NCBI GenBank assembly: GCA_005885025.1
Contig: VAYC01000013.1
Coordinates: 1 to 17,748 of the forward strand
Source: Actinomycetota bacterium
GTDB lineage: Bacteria > Actinomycetota > UBA4738
Reading direction: 5' to 3'
DNA: 17,748 nt
Positions 6,051-13,773 of the stretch are shown here, in pieces. The notes under the pieces were generated by a model that did not search any database, was not told where the DNA came from, and was given only the letters and a program-made list of their open reading frames with translations. Made by a program: the position numbers and the translations under genes. The number at the start of each line of letters is the position of its first letter. Within the stretch, counting starts at the first letter, position 1.

Positions 6051-7216
6051 CGGCGAACGACTCCCGGTTCGGACTTCCCGAAGAGCTCGAGGAGTTCCGC
6101 CGGTTGGTCCGGGAGATCGTGGAGGAGAAGATCGGATTCTCCCGGGCTGCGGAGATCGACGAGGCCGACGAGTTCCCATCGGACGTCCACAAGCTCTTCG
6201 TCGACAACGAGCTCATGGCGGTCGGCTATCCGGAGGAGTTCGGCGGAGCGGGGGGCGGATCGCTCACCTTCGCCGTCCTGGTGGAGGAGATCTCGCGCCT
6301 TTCGGCGGGGTGCGCGCTGATCCCGCTGGTCAGCCGGCTCGGGGCCATCCCGCTGATGCTGGCCGGCTCGAGGGAACAGAAGGGCGAAGTGTTCGCATCG
6401 ATCGCCCGAGGGGAGCACCAGATGTCCTACTGCCTGACCGAGCCGGACAGTGGGAGCGACTCCGTGGCGATGCGAACGAGGTATGAGAAGGAAGAGGGCG
6501 GCTTCCGGCTCTCCGGCACCAAGCGGTTCATCACCGGCGCCGGCGTCGCCGACCTCTACACGGTGTTCGCCACCCGAGACCCCGCACTCAAGGCGAAGGG
6601 GATCAGCGCGTTCCTCGTCCGCCGCGACGACCCGGGCGTGGGCTTCGGCAAGCTCGAGCACAAGATGGGCATCCGAGGCTCACCGACCCGGGAGGTCTAC
6701 TTCGACCGCACAGAGATCCCGGCGGACCGCCTGATCGGGGAGGAGGGCGAGGGTTTCGGTTACGCCATGCGCACCCTTGACTACTCTCGGCCCACCATCG
6801 CGGGCCAGGCCTTGGGGATCGCGCAGGGGGCCTTCGACTTCGCGGTGCGCTACGCGGCCGAACGCAAGCAGTTCGGGAAGCCCATCAGCGCGTTCGAGGG
6901 ACTCCAGTTCCTGCTGGCCGACATGGCCATGGAGATCGAGGCAGCCCGATTGCTCGTGTACAAGGCCGCCGGCCTGGTCGATGCCAAGGACCCCCGGATG
7001 ACGTACTTCGCCAGCGTGGCCAAGTGCTACGCGGGCGACGTGGCCATGAAGGTCACCACGGACGCAGTGCAGGTCCTCGGCGGCTACGGGTACATGCGCG
7101 AGTACCCCGTGGAGCGGATGATGCGCGACGCCAAGATCACTCAGATCTACGAAGGCACGAACCAGATCCAGCGCGTGGTGATCGCGCGTGAGATTCTCAA
7201 GGGGATCAGCGGGTGA
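6047..7216 (+). CDS. Acyl-CoA dehydrogenase
   Basis: 389 residues, a complete FAD-dependent acyl-CoA dehydrogenase (alpha,beta-desaturation of an acyl-CoA thioester, passing electrons to ETF). It has an N-terminal helical domain (~10-125), a middle beta domain with CLTEPDSGSD (129-138) and the following SGTKRFITGAG, and a C-terminal helical domain with RKQFGKPISAFEGLQF and QVLGGYGYMREYPVERMMRD. The catalytic base is E369 in IYEGTNQIQR, the position used by short/medium-chain and butyryl-CoA dehydrogenases rather than the isovaleryl/long-chain position. AGGAG at 6036-6040 is 6 nt before the ATG. The start overlaps the PadR stop and the 3' end overlaps the thioesterase start (GTGA), so expression is coupled. 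Chain-length specificity cannot be read from the sequence. Confidence 0.95.
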   Translation: MTANDSRFGLPEELEEFRRLVREIVEEKIGFSRAAEIDEADEFPSDVHKLFVDNELMAVGYPEEFGGAGGGSLTFAVLVEEISRLSAGCALIPLVSRLGAIPLMLAGSREQKGEVFASIARGEHQMSYCLTEPDSGSDSVAMRTRYEKEEGGFRLSGTKRFITGAGVADLYTVFATRDPALKAKGISAFLVRRDDPGVGFGKLEHKMGIRGSPTREVYFDRTEIPADRLIGEEGEGFGYAMRTLDYSRPTIAGQALGIAQGAFDFAVRYAAERKQFGKPISAFEGLQFLLADMAMEIEAARLLVYKAAGLVDAKDPRMTYFASVAKCYAGDVAMKVTTDAVQVLGGYGYMREYPVERMMRDAKITQIYEGTNQIQRVVIAREILKGISG

Positions 7217-7749
7217 ACACGGAGCTCTTTCCACCAGAGAACTGGGACCTGAGCCCGAAGCCTGCTTCGGCTTCCGCCATCTCCCTGACGGTGCCGATGG
7301 AGCTCACGGACGCCAACCTTCTCGGGAACGTGCACGGCGGTGCGATCATGCGCCTGGTCGACGACGCGGGTGGCCTGGCGGCGATGAAGCACTGCGGCGG
7401 TCCGGTGGTCACCGCCGCGATGGACGAGATGACGTTCCTCGAGCCCGTGTATGTGGGAGACGTGGTCACGGTGAAGGCGATGGTGAACGACTCGGGGCGG
7501 ACCTCGATGGAGGTGGGGGTCCGCGTGGAGGCCGAAAACGTGACCAGTGGCCGGCGTGTACACACGTCCAGCGCCTACCTCGTCTACGTGGCCCTCGATC
7601 GGGAGGGGAAACCCCGGCCGGTCCCTCCGGTCGTCGCCGAGAGCGAGGAGCAGCAACAGCGACAGCGTGAAGCCAAGCTCCGCCGCCAGGCCCGCCTGGC
7701 CAGGAAGGAAGCCATCCTCCAGGCGCGGGCCCGGAAGGGGGAGTCGTAG
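7213..7749 (+). CDS. Acyl-CoA thioesterase, hotdog fold (YciA/BACH-like)
   Basis: 178 residues. A single hotdog domain (~23-130) with the YciA/cytosolic acyl-CoA hydrolase motif DANLLGNVHGGAIMRLVDDAGG (catalytic N39/D50 type residues) and the strand MDEMTFLEPVYVGDVV; it would hydrolyse acyl-CoA to free acid and CoA. Residues ~144-178 form an unusual Glu/Gln then Arg/Ala-rich helical tail, likely a coiled coil or basic surface helix, beyond the core domain. The GTG start overlaps the upstream TGA and has AAGGGG 8 nt before it. Third gene of the PadR operon; 5 bp before the MFS exporter gene. Substrate is probably the product of the preceding dehydrogenase, by context only. Confidence 0.9.
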   Translation: MNTELFPPENWDLSPKPASASAISLTVPMELTDANLLGNVHGGAIMRLVDDAGGLAAMKHCGGPVVTAAMDEMTFLEPVYVGDVVTVKAMVNDSGRTSMEVGVRVEAENVTSGRRVHTSSAYLVYVALDREGKPRPVPPVVAESEEQQQRQREAKLRRQARLARKEAILQARARKGES

Positions 7750-7754
7750 CCGGC

Positions 7755-9032
7755 ATGGGCCGGCTGTCCCGCGCCTACGATCGAACCTTCCGATCGCTGC
7801 GAACCCGCAACTACCGTCTGTACTTCTTCGGCCAGATCGTCTCGCTCACCGGCACGTGGATGCAGTCGGTGGCCCAGGCCTGGCTGGTCCTGCGCCTGAC
7901 TGGCAGCGGGCTGGCTCTGGGTACGACCGCCGCCCTCCAGTTCACGCCGATCCTGCTGGCCGGGCCGTGGGGCGGCGTGATCGCGGACCGCGTGGACAAG
8001 CGCCGGCTGATCATCTGGACGCAATCGGCGGCCGGGGCCCTCGCCCTCGTGTTGGGCCTGCTGACCCTGGAGAACGTGGTCCGTCTGTGGATCGTGTACG
8101 TGCTGGCGTTCCTCCTCGGGGTGGTGAACCTGGTCGACATGCCGGCCCGCCAGAGCTTCGTCTTCGAGATGGTGGGACCGGAATCCCTGGCCAACGCCGT
8201 GAGCTTGAACAGCGTGGTGGTGAACGGGGCGCGGGTGGTGGGGCCGGCCGTCGCGGGTCTCCTCATCGCTTCCGTGGGCCTGACGCCCTGCTTCCTGATC
8301 AACGCGGCCTCCTATCTGGCGGTCATCGCCAGCCTCCTCGCCATCGACACGGCCCGCCTCAACCGTCCAACGCTGGTCGCTCGCGGACCCGGACAGCTTC
8401 GGGCCGGTCTCCGGTACGTGTGGTCCCGACCCGAGCTGCGAACGCCGCTGCTGATGATGGCGGTGGTGGGGACCCTGGCGTACAACTTCTCGGTGGTCCT
8501 CCCCCTGCTGGCGGAGACCACGTTCGGCGCAGGCGCCCGAGCCTACGGCGGGATGTTCTCGGTCATGGGCGTGGGCGCCGTGCTGGGAGGCCTGGTGTTC
8601 GCGGCCCGGGCAAGGCCCACTCGCCGTCTCTTGGCCGCCGCTGCCGTCGGATTTGGCGTGGCCATCGGCCTCGCCGCGGCCGCTTCGAACCTGGCCCTGG
8701 CCACGCTGGCGATGCTGCCGGTCGGCGCTGCCAGCACGGCGTTCATCGCCACGTCGAACTCGCTGTTGCAGTTGAACGCGAGCTCGGAGATGCGCGGCCG
8801 CGTGATGTCGCTCTTCGCGATGGTGTTCTTGGGCAGCACGCCGATCGGGGGTCCGCTGGTCGGTTGGATCGCCGAGCGCTTCGGGCCCCGAGATGCGCTC
8901 GGCCTGGCCGCAGTCGCGACGCTACTGGTGGGGATCTTCGGCCTGGCCGGTGTGCGCAGGAGTCGTCGGCGGAAGCGGGAAGGACCGGCGGGCCCCGGGC
9001 CGGAGCTCCTGGGCGAGACGGGATCCAGCTAG
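7755..9032 (+). CDS. MFS transporter, MFS_3/EntS-like putative exporter
   Basis: 425 residues with ~12 hydrophobic segments. The N-terminus (RTRNYRLYFFGQIVSLTGTWMQ) and motif A between helices 2 and 3 (GGVIADRVDKRR, 73-84) are typical of the MFS_3 group that includes the enterobactin exporter EntS and many drug/secondary-metabolite exporters. PARQSFVFEMV after helix 4 and SEMRGRVMSLFAM in the second half are further group signatures. The C-terminus is a basic then Gly/Pro-rich cytoplasmic tail. Last gene of the PadR operon (GGGGGAG 11 nt before the ATG). Its stop overlaps the stop of the convergent anti-sigma gene at a CTAG. Probably exports a small acid or amphiphile; substrate unknown. Confidence 0.9.
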   Translation: MGRLSRAYDRTFRSLRTRNYRLYFFGQIVSLTGTWMQSVAQAWLVLRLTGSGLALGTTAALQFTPILLAGPWGGVIADRVDKRRLIIWTQSAAGALALVLGLLTLENVVRLWIVYVLAFLLGVVNLVDMPARQSFVFEMVGPESLANAVSLNSVVVNGARVVGPAVAGLLIASVGLTPCFLINAASYLAVIASLLAIDTARLNRPTLVARGPGQLRAGLRYVWSRPELRTPLLMMAVVGTLAYNFSVVLPLLAETTFGAGARAYGGMFSVMGVGAVLGGLVFAARARPTRRLLAAAAVGFGVAIGLAAAASNLALATLAMLPVGAASTAFIATSNSLLQLNASSEMRGRVMSLFAMVFLGSTPIGGPLVGWIAERFGPRDALGLAAVATLLVGIFGLAGVRRSRRRKREGPAGPGPELLGETGSS

Positions 9033-9718
9033 AGCGACCTCGCGAAGATCGGGGTGGATGTCGGTTGGGCGCTGCCGTCCGGGCCGGGCTCGATCGTCAC
9101 GGCCACCAAGACGAAAGAGCTTCCGACCGTGGCGGCTACGACCGCAGAACCGTCTGTGGGAGTGAAGACTCCCGCGGGGCGCATGCGGGCACCGGCCGAG
9201 GGCTGGTACCAGAGCTCGTAGACCTTGCCCTCACCGGGGTCCGCCAGGCCGGCGGCCACCAAGACGGCGTCGCTCCGGCCATGCTGATACACGAGCGTGA
9301 CTCGGCCGGGGACCGTTCCTTGAAGGGTGACCGTGCGAAGGCCCGGCTGGTTCGGGGCCACCGCATAGCCGACGACGCCGGCGACGACCGCCACCGCTGC
9401 GGCCACGGCCACGACCGCGACCCATCGGCGAACAGGGCCCCCGCCTCGCGGTGTTTCCACCCTCGATCGCTCCTGTGCCCGGGCCGCCACGACGAGCGCG
9501 TCCTCGGCCCCAGCCGAAAGAGGCTCCGGTTCGAGCAGGAGGCCGATCCGCCCTGCCACTTCGGTGTATTCGGTCACGAGCCGGCGGCACTCCGCGCAGT
9601 CCGGTCCGTGGCTGGCCATGAGGCGGGCGAGCCGGTCCCGATCCTCATCCTCCAGGCCGTCGAGCGCGTCCGCAGCGATCAGGGTCTCGAGCTCCTCGTG
9701 AGGCAGCCGGGAGCTCAT
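9029..9718 (-). CDS. RskA-like membrane anti-sigma factor with zinc-finger motif
   Basis: 229 residues. The N-terminal cytoplasmic part (1-60) resembles anti-sigma domains and carries H37-x3-C41-x2-C44, the zinc-binding anti-sigma (ZAS) HxxxCxxC signature. One transmembrane segment spans about 99-121 after a basic stop-transfer RRW. Residues ~128-229 match the extracytoplasmic RskA domain (VTLQGTVPGRVTLVYQHG..., then KVYELWYQP and PAGVF). Such proteins hold an ECF sigma factor at the membrane until regulated proteolysis releases it. Its ATG overlaps the sigma stop codon by the ATGA arrangement, giving stoichiometric expression. Whether the motif senses redox state is not known here. Confidence 0.9.
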   Translation of the reverse strand: MSSRLPHEELETLIAADALDGLEDEDRDRLARLMASHGPDCAECRRLVTEYTEVAGRIGLLLEPEPLSAGAEDALVVAARAQERSRVETPRGGGPVRRWVAVVAVAAAVAVVAGVVGYAVAPNQPGLRTVTLQGTVPGRVTLVYQHGRSDAVLVAAGLADPGEGKVYELWYQPSAGARMRPAGVFTPTDGSAVVAATVGSSFVLVAVTIEPGPDGSAQPTSTPIFARSL

Positions 9719-10344
9719 CGCGCCTCCTCCAGCAGCAAGGCTCGTAAGCGGCGCATGCCCAGGAGCGTCCGGCTCTTCACGGTGCCCAACGGCAGCCCGA
9801 GCTCTTCGGCGATGACCGACTGCGTCTTCCCATCGAAGTACATCATCTCCAGGATCTGTCGCTGGGCCGGCGGGAGCTCCTGCATCGCCCTCCGGATCTG
9901 GCCCCGGGTCTCCTGCACCTGCAGCCGGTCGATGACGACCTCCCCCGCGTCCGGCTCCGTGGTCGGATCGGAAGGACGGTCGGTTGCGCGGCGGCGCTGG
10001 GCCTCTTCACGGCGGATCGAATCCACCGCCCGGTGATGGACCGTGGAGAGGAGCCAGGCCCGGAACGTGCCCAGCTCTTCTCGGTACGCCGCCGGGGCGC
10101 GCCAGAGGGACAGGAAGGCCTCCTGCACGATCTCCTCGGCCATGAACCCCTGCCGAACGAGCCGCATCGCCACGGCCTTCGCCACCGGCCCGTACCGGCG
10201 GAAAAGCGTTCGGAAGGCTTCCGGGTCGCGATCCGCCACCCGCCGAACCAGGTCGCGGTCGCGCGCGTCTTCGAGGCTATGGACGGCCACGGTTCGCGCC
10301 CTCCAGGCCTCGGGCACCAGGGAAACGGCAAGGCTTTGCGTCAC
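9715..10344 (-). CDS. ECF RNA polymerase sigma factor (SigK/ECF19-like)
   Basis: 209 residues: sigma region 2 at ~41-112 (DPEAFRTLFRRYG..., EEIVQEAFLSLWR, FRAWLLSTVHHRAVDSIRR) and region 4 at ~147-200 (LPPAQRQILEMMYFDGKTQSVIAEELGLPLGTVKSR), without regions 1.1 and 3, as in extracytoplasmic-function sigma factors. The linker is acidic and Pro/Thr rich. The partner RskA-like protein and the HHRAVDSIRREEA segment suggest the SigK (ECF19) group; this is a judgement by eye. The GTG at 10344 is the longest start with GGAG ~10 nt upstream; the first ~25 residues precede the conserved domain, so a later GTG is possible. Translationally coupled to the anti-sigma gene. A candidate autoregulated promoter lies upstream. 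Confidence 0.93.
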   Translation of the reverse strand: MTQSLAVSLVPEAWRARTVAVHSLEDARDRDLVRRVADRDPEAFRTLFRRYGPVAKAVAMRLVRQGFMAEEIVQEAFLSLWRAPAAYREELGTFRAWLLSTVHHRAVDSIRREEAQRRRATDRPSDPTTEPDAGEVVIDRLQVQETRGQIRRAMQELPPAQRQILEMMYFDGKTQSVIAEELGLPLGTVKSRTLLGMRRLRALLLEEAR

Positions 10345-10383
10345 GCCAGGGCGGCTCCGGTCTCCGTTCGACCTCCACCCTTG

Positions 10384-10409
10384 ATTCGCAGCCGCGGCCA
10401 GGGCGGATC
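10384..10409 (-). promoter_or_regulatory. Candidate SigK-like autoregulatory promoter of the sigma/anti-sigma operon
   Basis: On the minus strand GATCC (10409-10405), 16 nt, then CGAAT (10388-10384), with the -10-like box ending 39 nt before the sigma GTG start. From memory, mycobacterial SigK promoters have ATCC at -35 and CGAAT at -10 with similar spacing, so this site fits positive autoregulation. It occupies most of the 93-nt gap between the acyl-CoA synthetase and sigma genes. Confidence 0.45.
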
Positions 10410-10437
10410 ACCTTCATACGAACCTCACGCAACCCAC

Positions 10438-12375
10438 TCAGATCCTTGCGGCGATGGCGTCCAACGCCCCCGGGTTCTCGAGGCTGGAAAGGTCCCCGGG
10501 ATCCTGGCCCATCGCCACTGCGCGAAGGGCCCGCCGCACGATCTTGGCGCTCCGGGTCTTGGGAAGCTCGTCCACGAACAGGACCCGGCCCGGTTTGAAC
10601 GCCTTCCCCAGATGGCCCGACACCGCTCCGGAGAGCTCTTGCGCCAGGGCCTCGTTCCGCTCCCTCCCGGGCTTGGCCACCACGAAACACCAGATGACCT
10701 CGCCCTTGATCTCATCCGGAATCCCCACGGCCGCGCTTTCGGCCACGGCCGCGTGATGGGCAAGGGCGCTCTCCACCTCCGCCGGTCCCACCCGCTTGCC
10801 CGCCACGTTCATGGTGTCGTCCGAGCGGCCGTGCAGGAACCAGAACCCGTCGCGGTCGATGCTGGCCCAATCCCCGTGGACCCACACGTCGGGCCATCGG
10901 CTCCAATAGGTGTCCAAGTACCGCTTCGGATCCTTCCAGATACCTCGGGTCATGCCGGGCCACGGCTTCTTGCAAACCAGCTCGCCGACCTCGCCGGCCC
11001 GCACAGGCCTCCCGTCCGGGCCCCACACGTCGACGTCCATGCCGAGGGCAGGTCCGCGGAGGGTGCACGGCTTGAGGTCGGTGATGGGGAGCGGAGAGAG
11101 GAAGCACGCGCCCACTTCGGTTCCCCCCGAGATGTTGATGATCGGGCAGCGCCCCCCGCCCACCTCCCGCAAGAACCAGAGGTATGGGTCCGGGTTCCAC
11201 GGCTCGCCGGTCGATGCGAGGATCCGAAGCGACGAGACGTCGTGCCGGCGGACGTGCTCCTCCCCTGCGGGGATCAGGGCCCGGATCAGCGTTGGGGAGA
11301 CGCCGAGCGTGGTGACGCGGTGGCGCTCCACCATGGCCCACAGGCGATCGGGACCTGGGTAATTGGGCGCGCCGTCGAAGAGGAAGACCGTGGATCCCAG
11401 CGCTCCCGCTCCGACGATCTCCCACGGCCCCATGATCCAGCCCAGGTCCGTGACCCAGAAGAGGGTTTCCTCGGAGTGCAGGTCGGCCTGGTAGGCGACC
11501 TCGGAAGCGATCTTGGCCAGGAACCCCGCATGAACGTGCACCGATCCTTTCGGTCGCCCGGTGGTCCCGGACGTGTAGGCGATGAACAGAGGGTGCTCCG
11601 AGTCGACGCGCTCGTTGTCGAACTCATCGGGCTGGTCCTGCAGCAGCTCGTCCCATGCCACGTCTCGCCGGTCGTTCCACGGGATGTCGGTTCGCCCGAG
11701 CCTGGGCCACACGATCACCCGGGAGACCGATGGGCTCAGGGCGGCGGCGCCGTCCGCCGTTTCCTTCATGGGGACGACCGTTCCTCGTCGGGTCGTCCCA
11801 TCGGCCGTGATCAGGACCTTCGGTTCGCCATCCTGGAGGCGCGTGGCCACCGCGTCGGCGGCGTAGCCGGAGAAGATCGGAAGGTAGATGGCGCCGAGCT
11901 TCGCGCACGCGAGGGTGGCCGCCACCGTCTCCGGAGCCATTGGCATGAAGACGCCGACGGTGTCCCCCTTGTCCACTCCCAGCGCGCGCAGGCCGTGGGC
12001 CAGCCGGTTCGACATCCGCTGGAGCTCGGCGTAGGAGACGGCTCGAACGGCTCCCTCTTCGCCCTCCCACAGGACGGCGGTCCTGTCCGGAGCGGCCCGG
12101 GCCCACCGGTCGACGCAGTTGTGGGCGAGGTTGATGGTTCCGCCGGCGAACCATCTGGCCCAGGGCCTCCCGTCCGACTCGTCCAGGACCTGGCGGTAGG
12201 GCTCGTAGAACTCGATCCCCAGGTCCTTCACCACGGCGTCCCAGAACCATGCGACGTCGTCCTGGGAGCGCTTCACGAGCTCGTCGTAGGAGCCGATCCC
12301 GTGGGTCCTCATGAGCCGGGTGACGTTGGCCCGCTCCACGTAATCTCCAGACGGTCTCCAAACGATCTCGCTCAC
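10438..12375 (-). CDS. AMP-forming acyl-CoA synthetase (acetyl/acetoacetyl-CoA synthetase-like)
   Basis: 645 residues from the GTG at 12375, an ANL-superfamily enzyme that activates a carboxylic acid with ATP and CoA. It has the N-terminal ACS extension, P-loop YTSGTTGRPKG (267-277), the hinge region VHGDWASIDRDGFWFLHGRSDD with NVAGKRVGPAEVES, and C-terminal catalytic K611 in KTRSAKIVRR. The acetyl-CoA synthetase motif WWQTETGG is replaced by SGGTEVGACF, closer to acetoacetyl- or larger-acyl synthetases, so acetate may not be the substrate. The GTG is chosen because AGGAGG at 12389-12394 precedes it (~13 nt, a long spacing); a TTG at 12420 would add 15 residues without support. It is upstream of the sigma operon on the same strand and divergent from the LCP gene with a 50-bp gap. 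Confidence 0.92.
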   Translation of the reverse strand: MSEIVWRPSGDYVERANVTRLMRTHGIGSYDELVKRSQDDVAWFWDAVVKDLGIEFYEPYRQVLDESDGRPWARWFAGGTINLAHNCVDRWARAAPDRTAVLWEGEEGAVRAVSYAELQRMSNRLAHGLRALGVDKGDTVGVFMPMAPETVAATLACAKLGAIYLPIFSGYAADAVATRLQDGEPKVLITADGTTRRGTVVPMKETADGAAALSPSVSRVIVWPRLGRTDIPWNDRRDVAWDELLQDQPDEFDNERVDSEHPLFIAYTSGTTGRPKGSVHVHAGFLAKIASEVAYQADLHSEETLFWVTDLGWIMGPWEIVGAGALGSTVFLFDGAPNYPGPDRLWAMVERHRVTTLGVSPTLIRALIPAGEEHVRRHDVSSLRILASTGEPWNPDPYLWFLREVGGGRCPIINISGGTEVGACFLSPLPITDLKPCTLRGPALGMDVDVWGPDGRPVRAGEVGELVCKKPWPGMTRGIWKDPKRYLDTYWSRWPDVWVHGDWASIDRDGFWFLHGRSDDTMNVAGKRVGPAEVESALAHHAAVAESAAVGIPDEIKGEVIWCFVVAKPGRERNEALAQELSGAVSGHLGKAFKPGRVLFVDELPKTRSAKIVRRALRAVAMGQDPGDLSSLENPGALDAIAARI

Positions 12376-12405
12376 GAACGCCCCTTCACCTCCTGGGCGG
12401 CCCGG

Positions 12406-12411
12406 TACGCT
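12406..12411 (+). promoter_or_regulatory. Candidate -10 box of the LCP gene
   Basis: TACGCT matches TANNNT and ends 14 nt before the LCP ATG, which has no Shine-Dalgarno, so a very short or leaderless transcript is possible. Low certainty. Confidence 0.25.
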
Positions 12412-12425
12412 GTGCTCCAAGACTA

Positions 12426-13736
12426 ATGGGCAACGACGCTTCCCAGCGACCGCGCAGGACCAGGGCCAGGACCGTTTCGTTGGTCCTGGCCGGAGTGCTG
12501 TCGCTGGTCGCCTCGGCGAGCTCGGCTTTCGCCATCGCGACGATCCGCCACGTCGAGGCCAAGGTCATCCACATCGAGACCTCGCCCAGCTGCACGGCCC
12601 AGGACTGCCTGCCGATCACCTCCCAGTGCCTCGACAAGCGGTGCGTCTTCCTCATCCTGGGTAGCGACAGCCGCAGGGGCGTCCCGAAGCAGTTCGGCAC
12701 GACGAAGAACTCGCCGGGACAGCGGTCTGACACTATTCTCCTGGTCCAGGTCGACGCAAAGAACCACCGCACGGTCGTGCTCTCGATTCCGAGAGACCTG
12801 CGCGTCGACATCCCCGGGCACGGGGTCGGCAAGATCAACACCGCCTTCAATTACGGGCCGAACACCATGGTGAGGACCGTCGAGAAGCTCACCGGACTCG
12901 CCGTCAACCACTACGTGGAGGTCAACTTCCTGGGGTTCGAAGGCGTGGTGAACGCGCTGGGGGGGGTCCCCATCTGCGTGGACAAGGCCATGGTGGACAC
13001 GCTGGCCGGCCTCAACCTGCCCCACCCGGGCTGCTACAACCTGCACGGGCAGCAGGCCCTGGCGTTCGTCCGGGCCCGGCACGTCCAGGGCGACACCATC
13101 CCGGACTTCTCCCGGATCTCCCGCCAGCAGCAGTTCATGCGGGCGTTGATCACCAAGGTATTGTCCGCTGGCGCGCTGCTGCACCTCACCGACTTCATCA
13201 ACGCGGTTCAGCACAACCTGCGGATGGACGCGAACCTCAACCTCTACGCCCTCCAGGACCTCACCAGGAAGCTCGGGGAGCTTGGCCAGACTGGTGTGGC
13301 GTTCCGCACTGTCCCGTCGGTGCCGGTCACGATCGGCGGTGTCGACTACGTGCAGTTGATCCAGTCTCAGGCCGCCCTGCTGTTCACGCGACTCCGTCAC
13401 GGCATCCGCCCCGGCAACCTCGGTCTGTTCACCGTGCTCACTCGGATCTCTCCGGCCAACGTCACGGTTCAGGTGCTCGACGCCGGTTCGAACGGCGCCG
13501 CCCAGAACGTGGCGGACTACCTGATGAAGGCAGGGTTCGTCGTGCTCCCGGTCGCGCCCGCCCCCGCCGGCCTCAAGACCTCGGCGATCCTGTGGAATGG
13601 TGATTCGTTGCAGGAGAATGAGGTCGTCGCTTCCTACCTGACGCTGGTGCCGCCCAGGCGAGATGCCCGGCACACGAAAGGGGCCACCGTCACGGTGGTG
13701 ATCGCCCCCGACTTCCAGGGCATCGAAGGGATCTGA
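12426..13736 (+). CDS. LCP (LytR-CpsA-Psr) family cell-wall glycopolymer ligase with LytR_C domain
   Basis: 436 residues. A short basic cytoplasmic N-terminus is followed by one transmembrane segment (~16-40), then an external part. The LCP domain (~74-245) keeps the residues that bind pyrophosphate-lipid substrate: D81/R83 in GSDSRRG, R100/D102 in RSDTILL, SIPRD (120-124), K136-I-N138 in KINTAFNYG, and R216/R218 with D227/R230 in FVRARH and DFSRISRQQQ. Residues ~344-431 match the LytR_C domain (VTVQVLDAGSNGAAQNVADYL). LCP enzymes transfer secondary polymers such as arabinogalactan or teichoic acids onto peptidoglycan. Four cysteines at 56, 61, 68 and 73 between membrane and LCP domain are unusual. 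Followed after 37 bp by gatC. Confidence 0.93.
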   Translation: MGNDASQRPRRTRARTVSLVLAGVLSLVASASSAFAIATIRHVEAKVIHIETSPSCTAQDCLPITSQCLDKRCVFLILGSDSRRGVPKQFGTTKNSPGQRSDTILLVQVDAKNHRTVVLSIPRDLRVDIPGHGVGKINTAFNYGPNTMVRTVEKLTGLAVNHYVEVNFLGFEGVVNALGGVPICVDKAMVDTLAGLNLPHPGCYNLHGQQALAFVRARHVQGDTIPDFSRISRQQQFMRALITKVLSAGALLHLTDFINAVQHNLRMDANLNLYALQDLTRKLGELGQTGVAFRTVPSVPVTIGGVDYVQLIQSQAALLFTRLRHGIRPGNLGLFTVLTRISPANVTVQVLDAGSNGAAQNVADYLMKAGFVVLPVAPAPAGLKTSAILWNGDSLQENEVVASYLTLVPPRRDARHTKGATVTVVIAPDFQGIEGI

Positions 13737-13760
13737 GCGGACCCTCGCCGTAGGCGTCGG

Positions 13761-13766
13761 TAGACT
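13761..13766 (+). promoter_or_regulatory. Candidate -10 box of the gatCA operon (leaderless)
   Basis: TAGACT ends only 7 nt before the gatC ATG, and no Shine-Dalgarno precedes that ATG. A transcript starting at the usual distance from this box would begin at or next to the start codon, as in leaderless actinobacterial mRNAs. Confidence 0.45.
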
Positions 13767-13773
13767 CTGGCCC

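Noticed and set aside
7547..10036. An 829-codon open frame on the plus strand
   Set aside because: It runs across the thioesterase, MFS, anti-sigma and sigma genes in another frame; the translation is Arg/Pro/Gly-rich without motifs.
10033..12426. A 797-codon open frame on the plus strand
   Set aside because: Antisense to the acyl-CoA synthetase and sigma genes, both of which have full sets of conserved motifs; the frame shows no domain and spans two genes.
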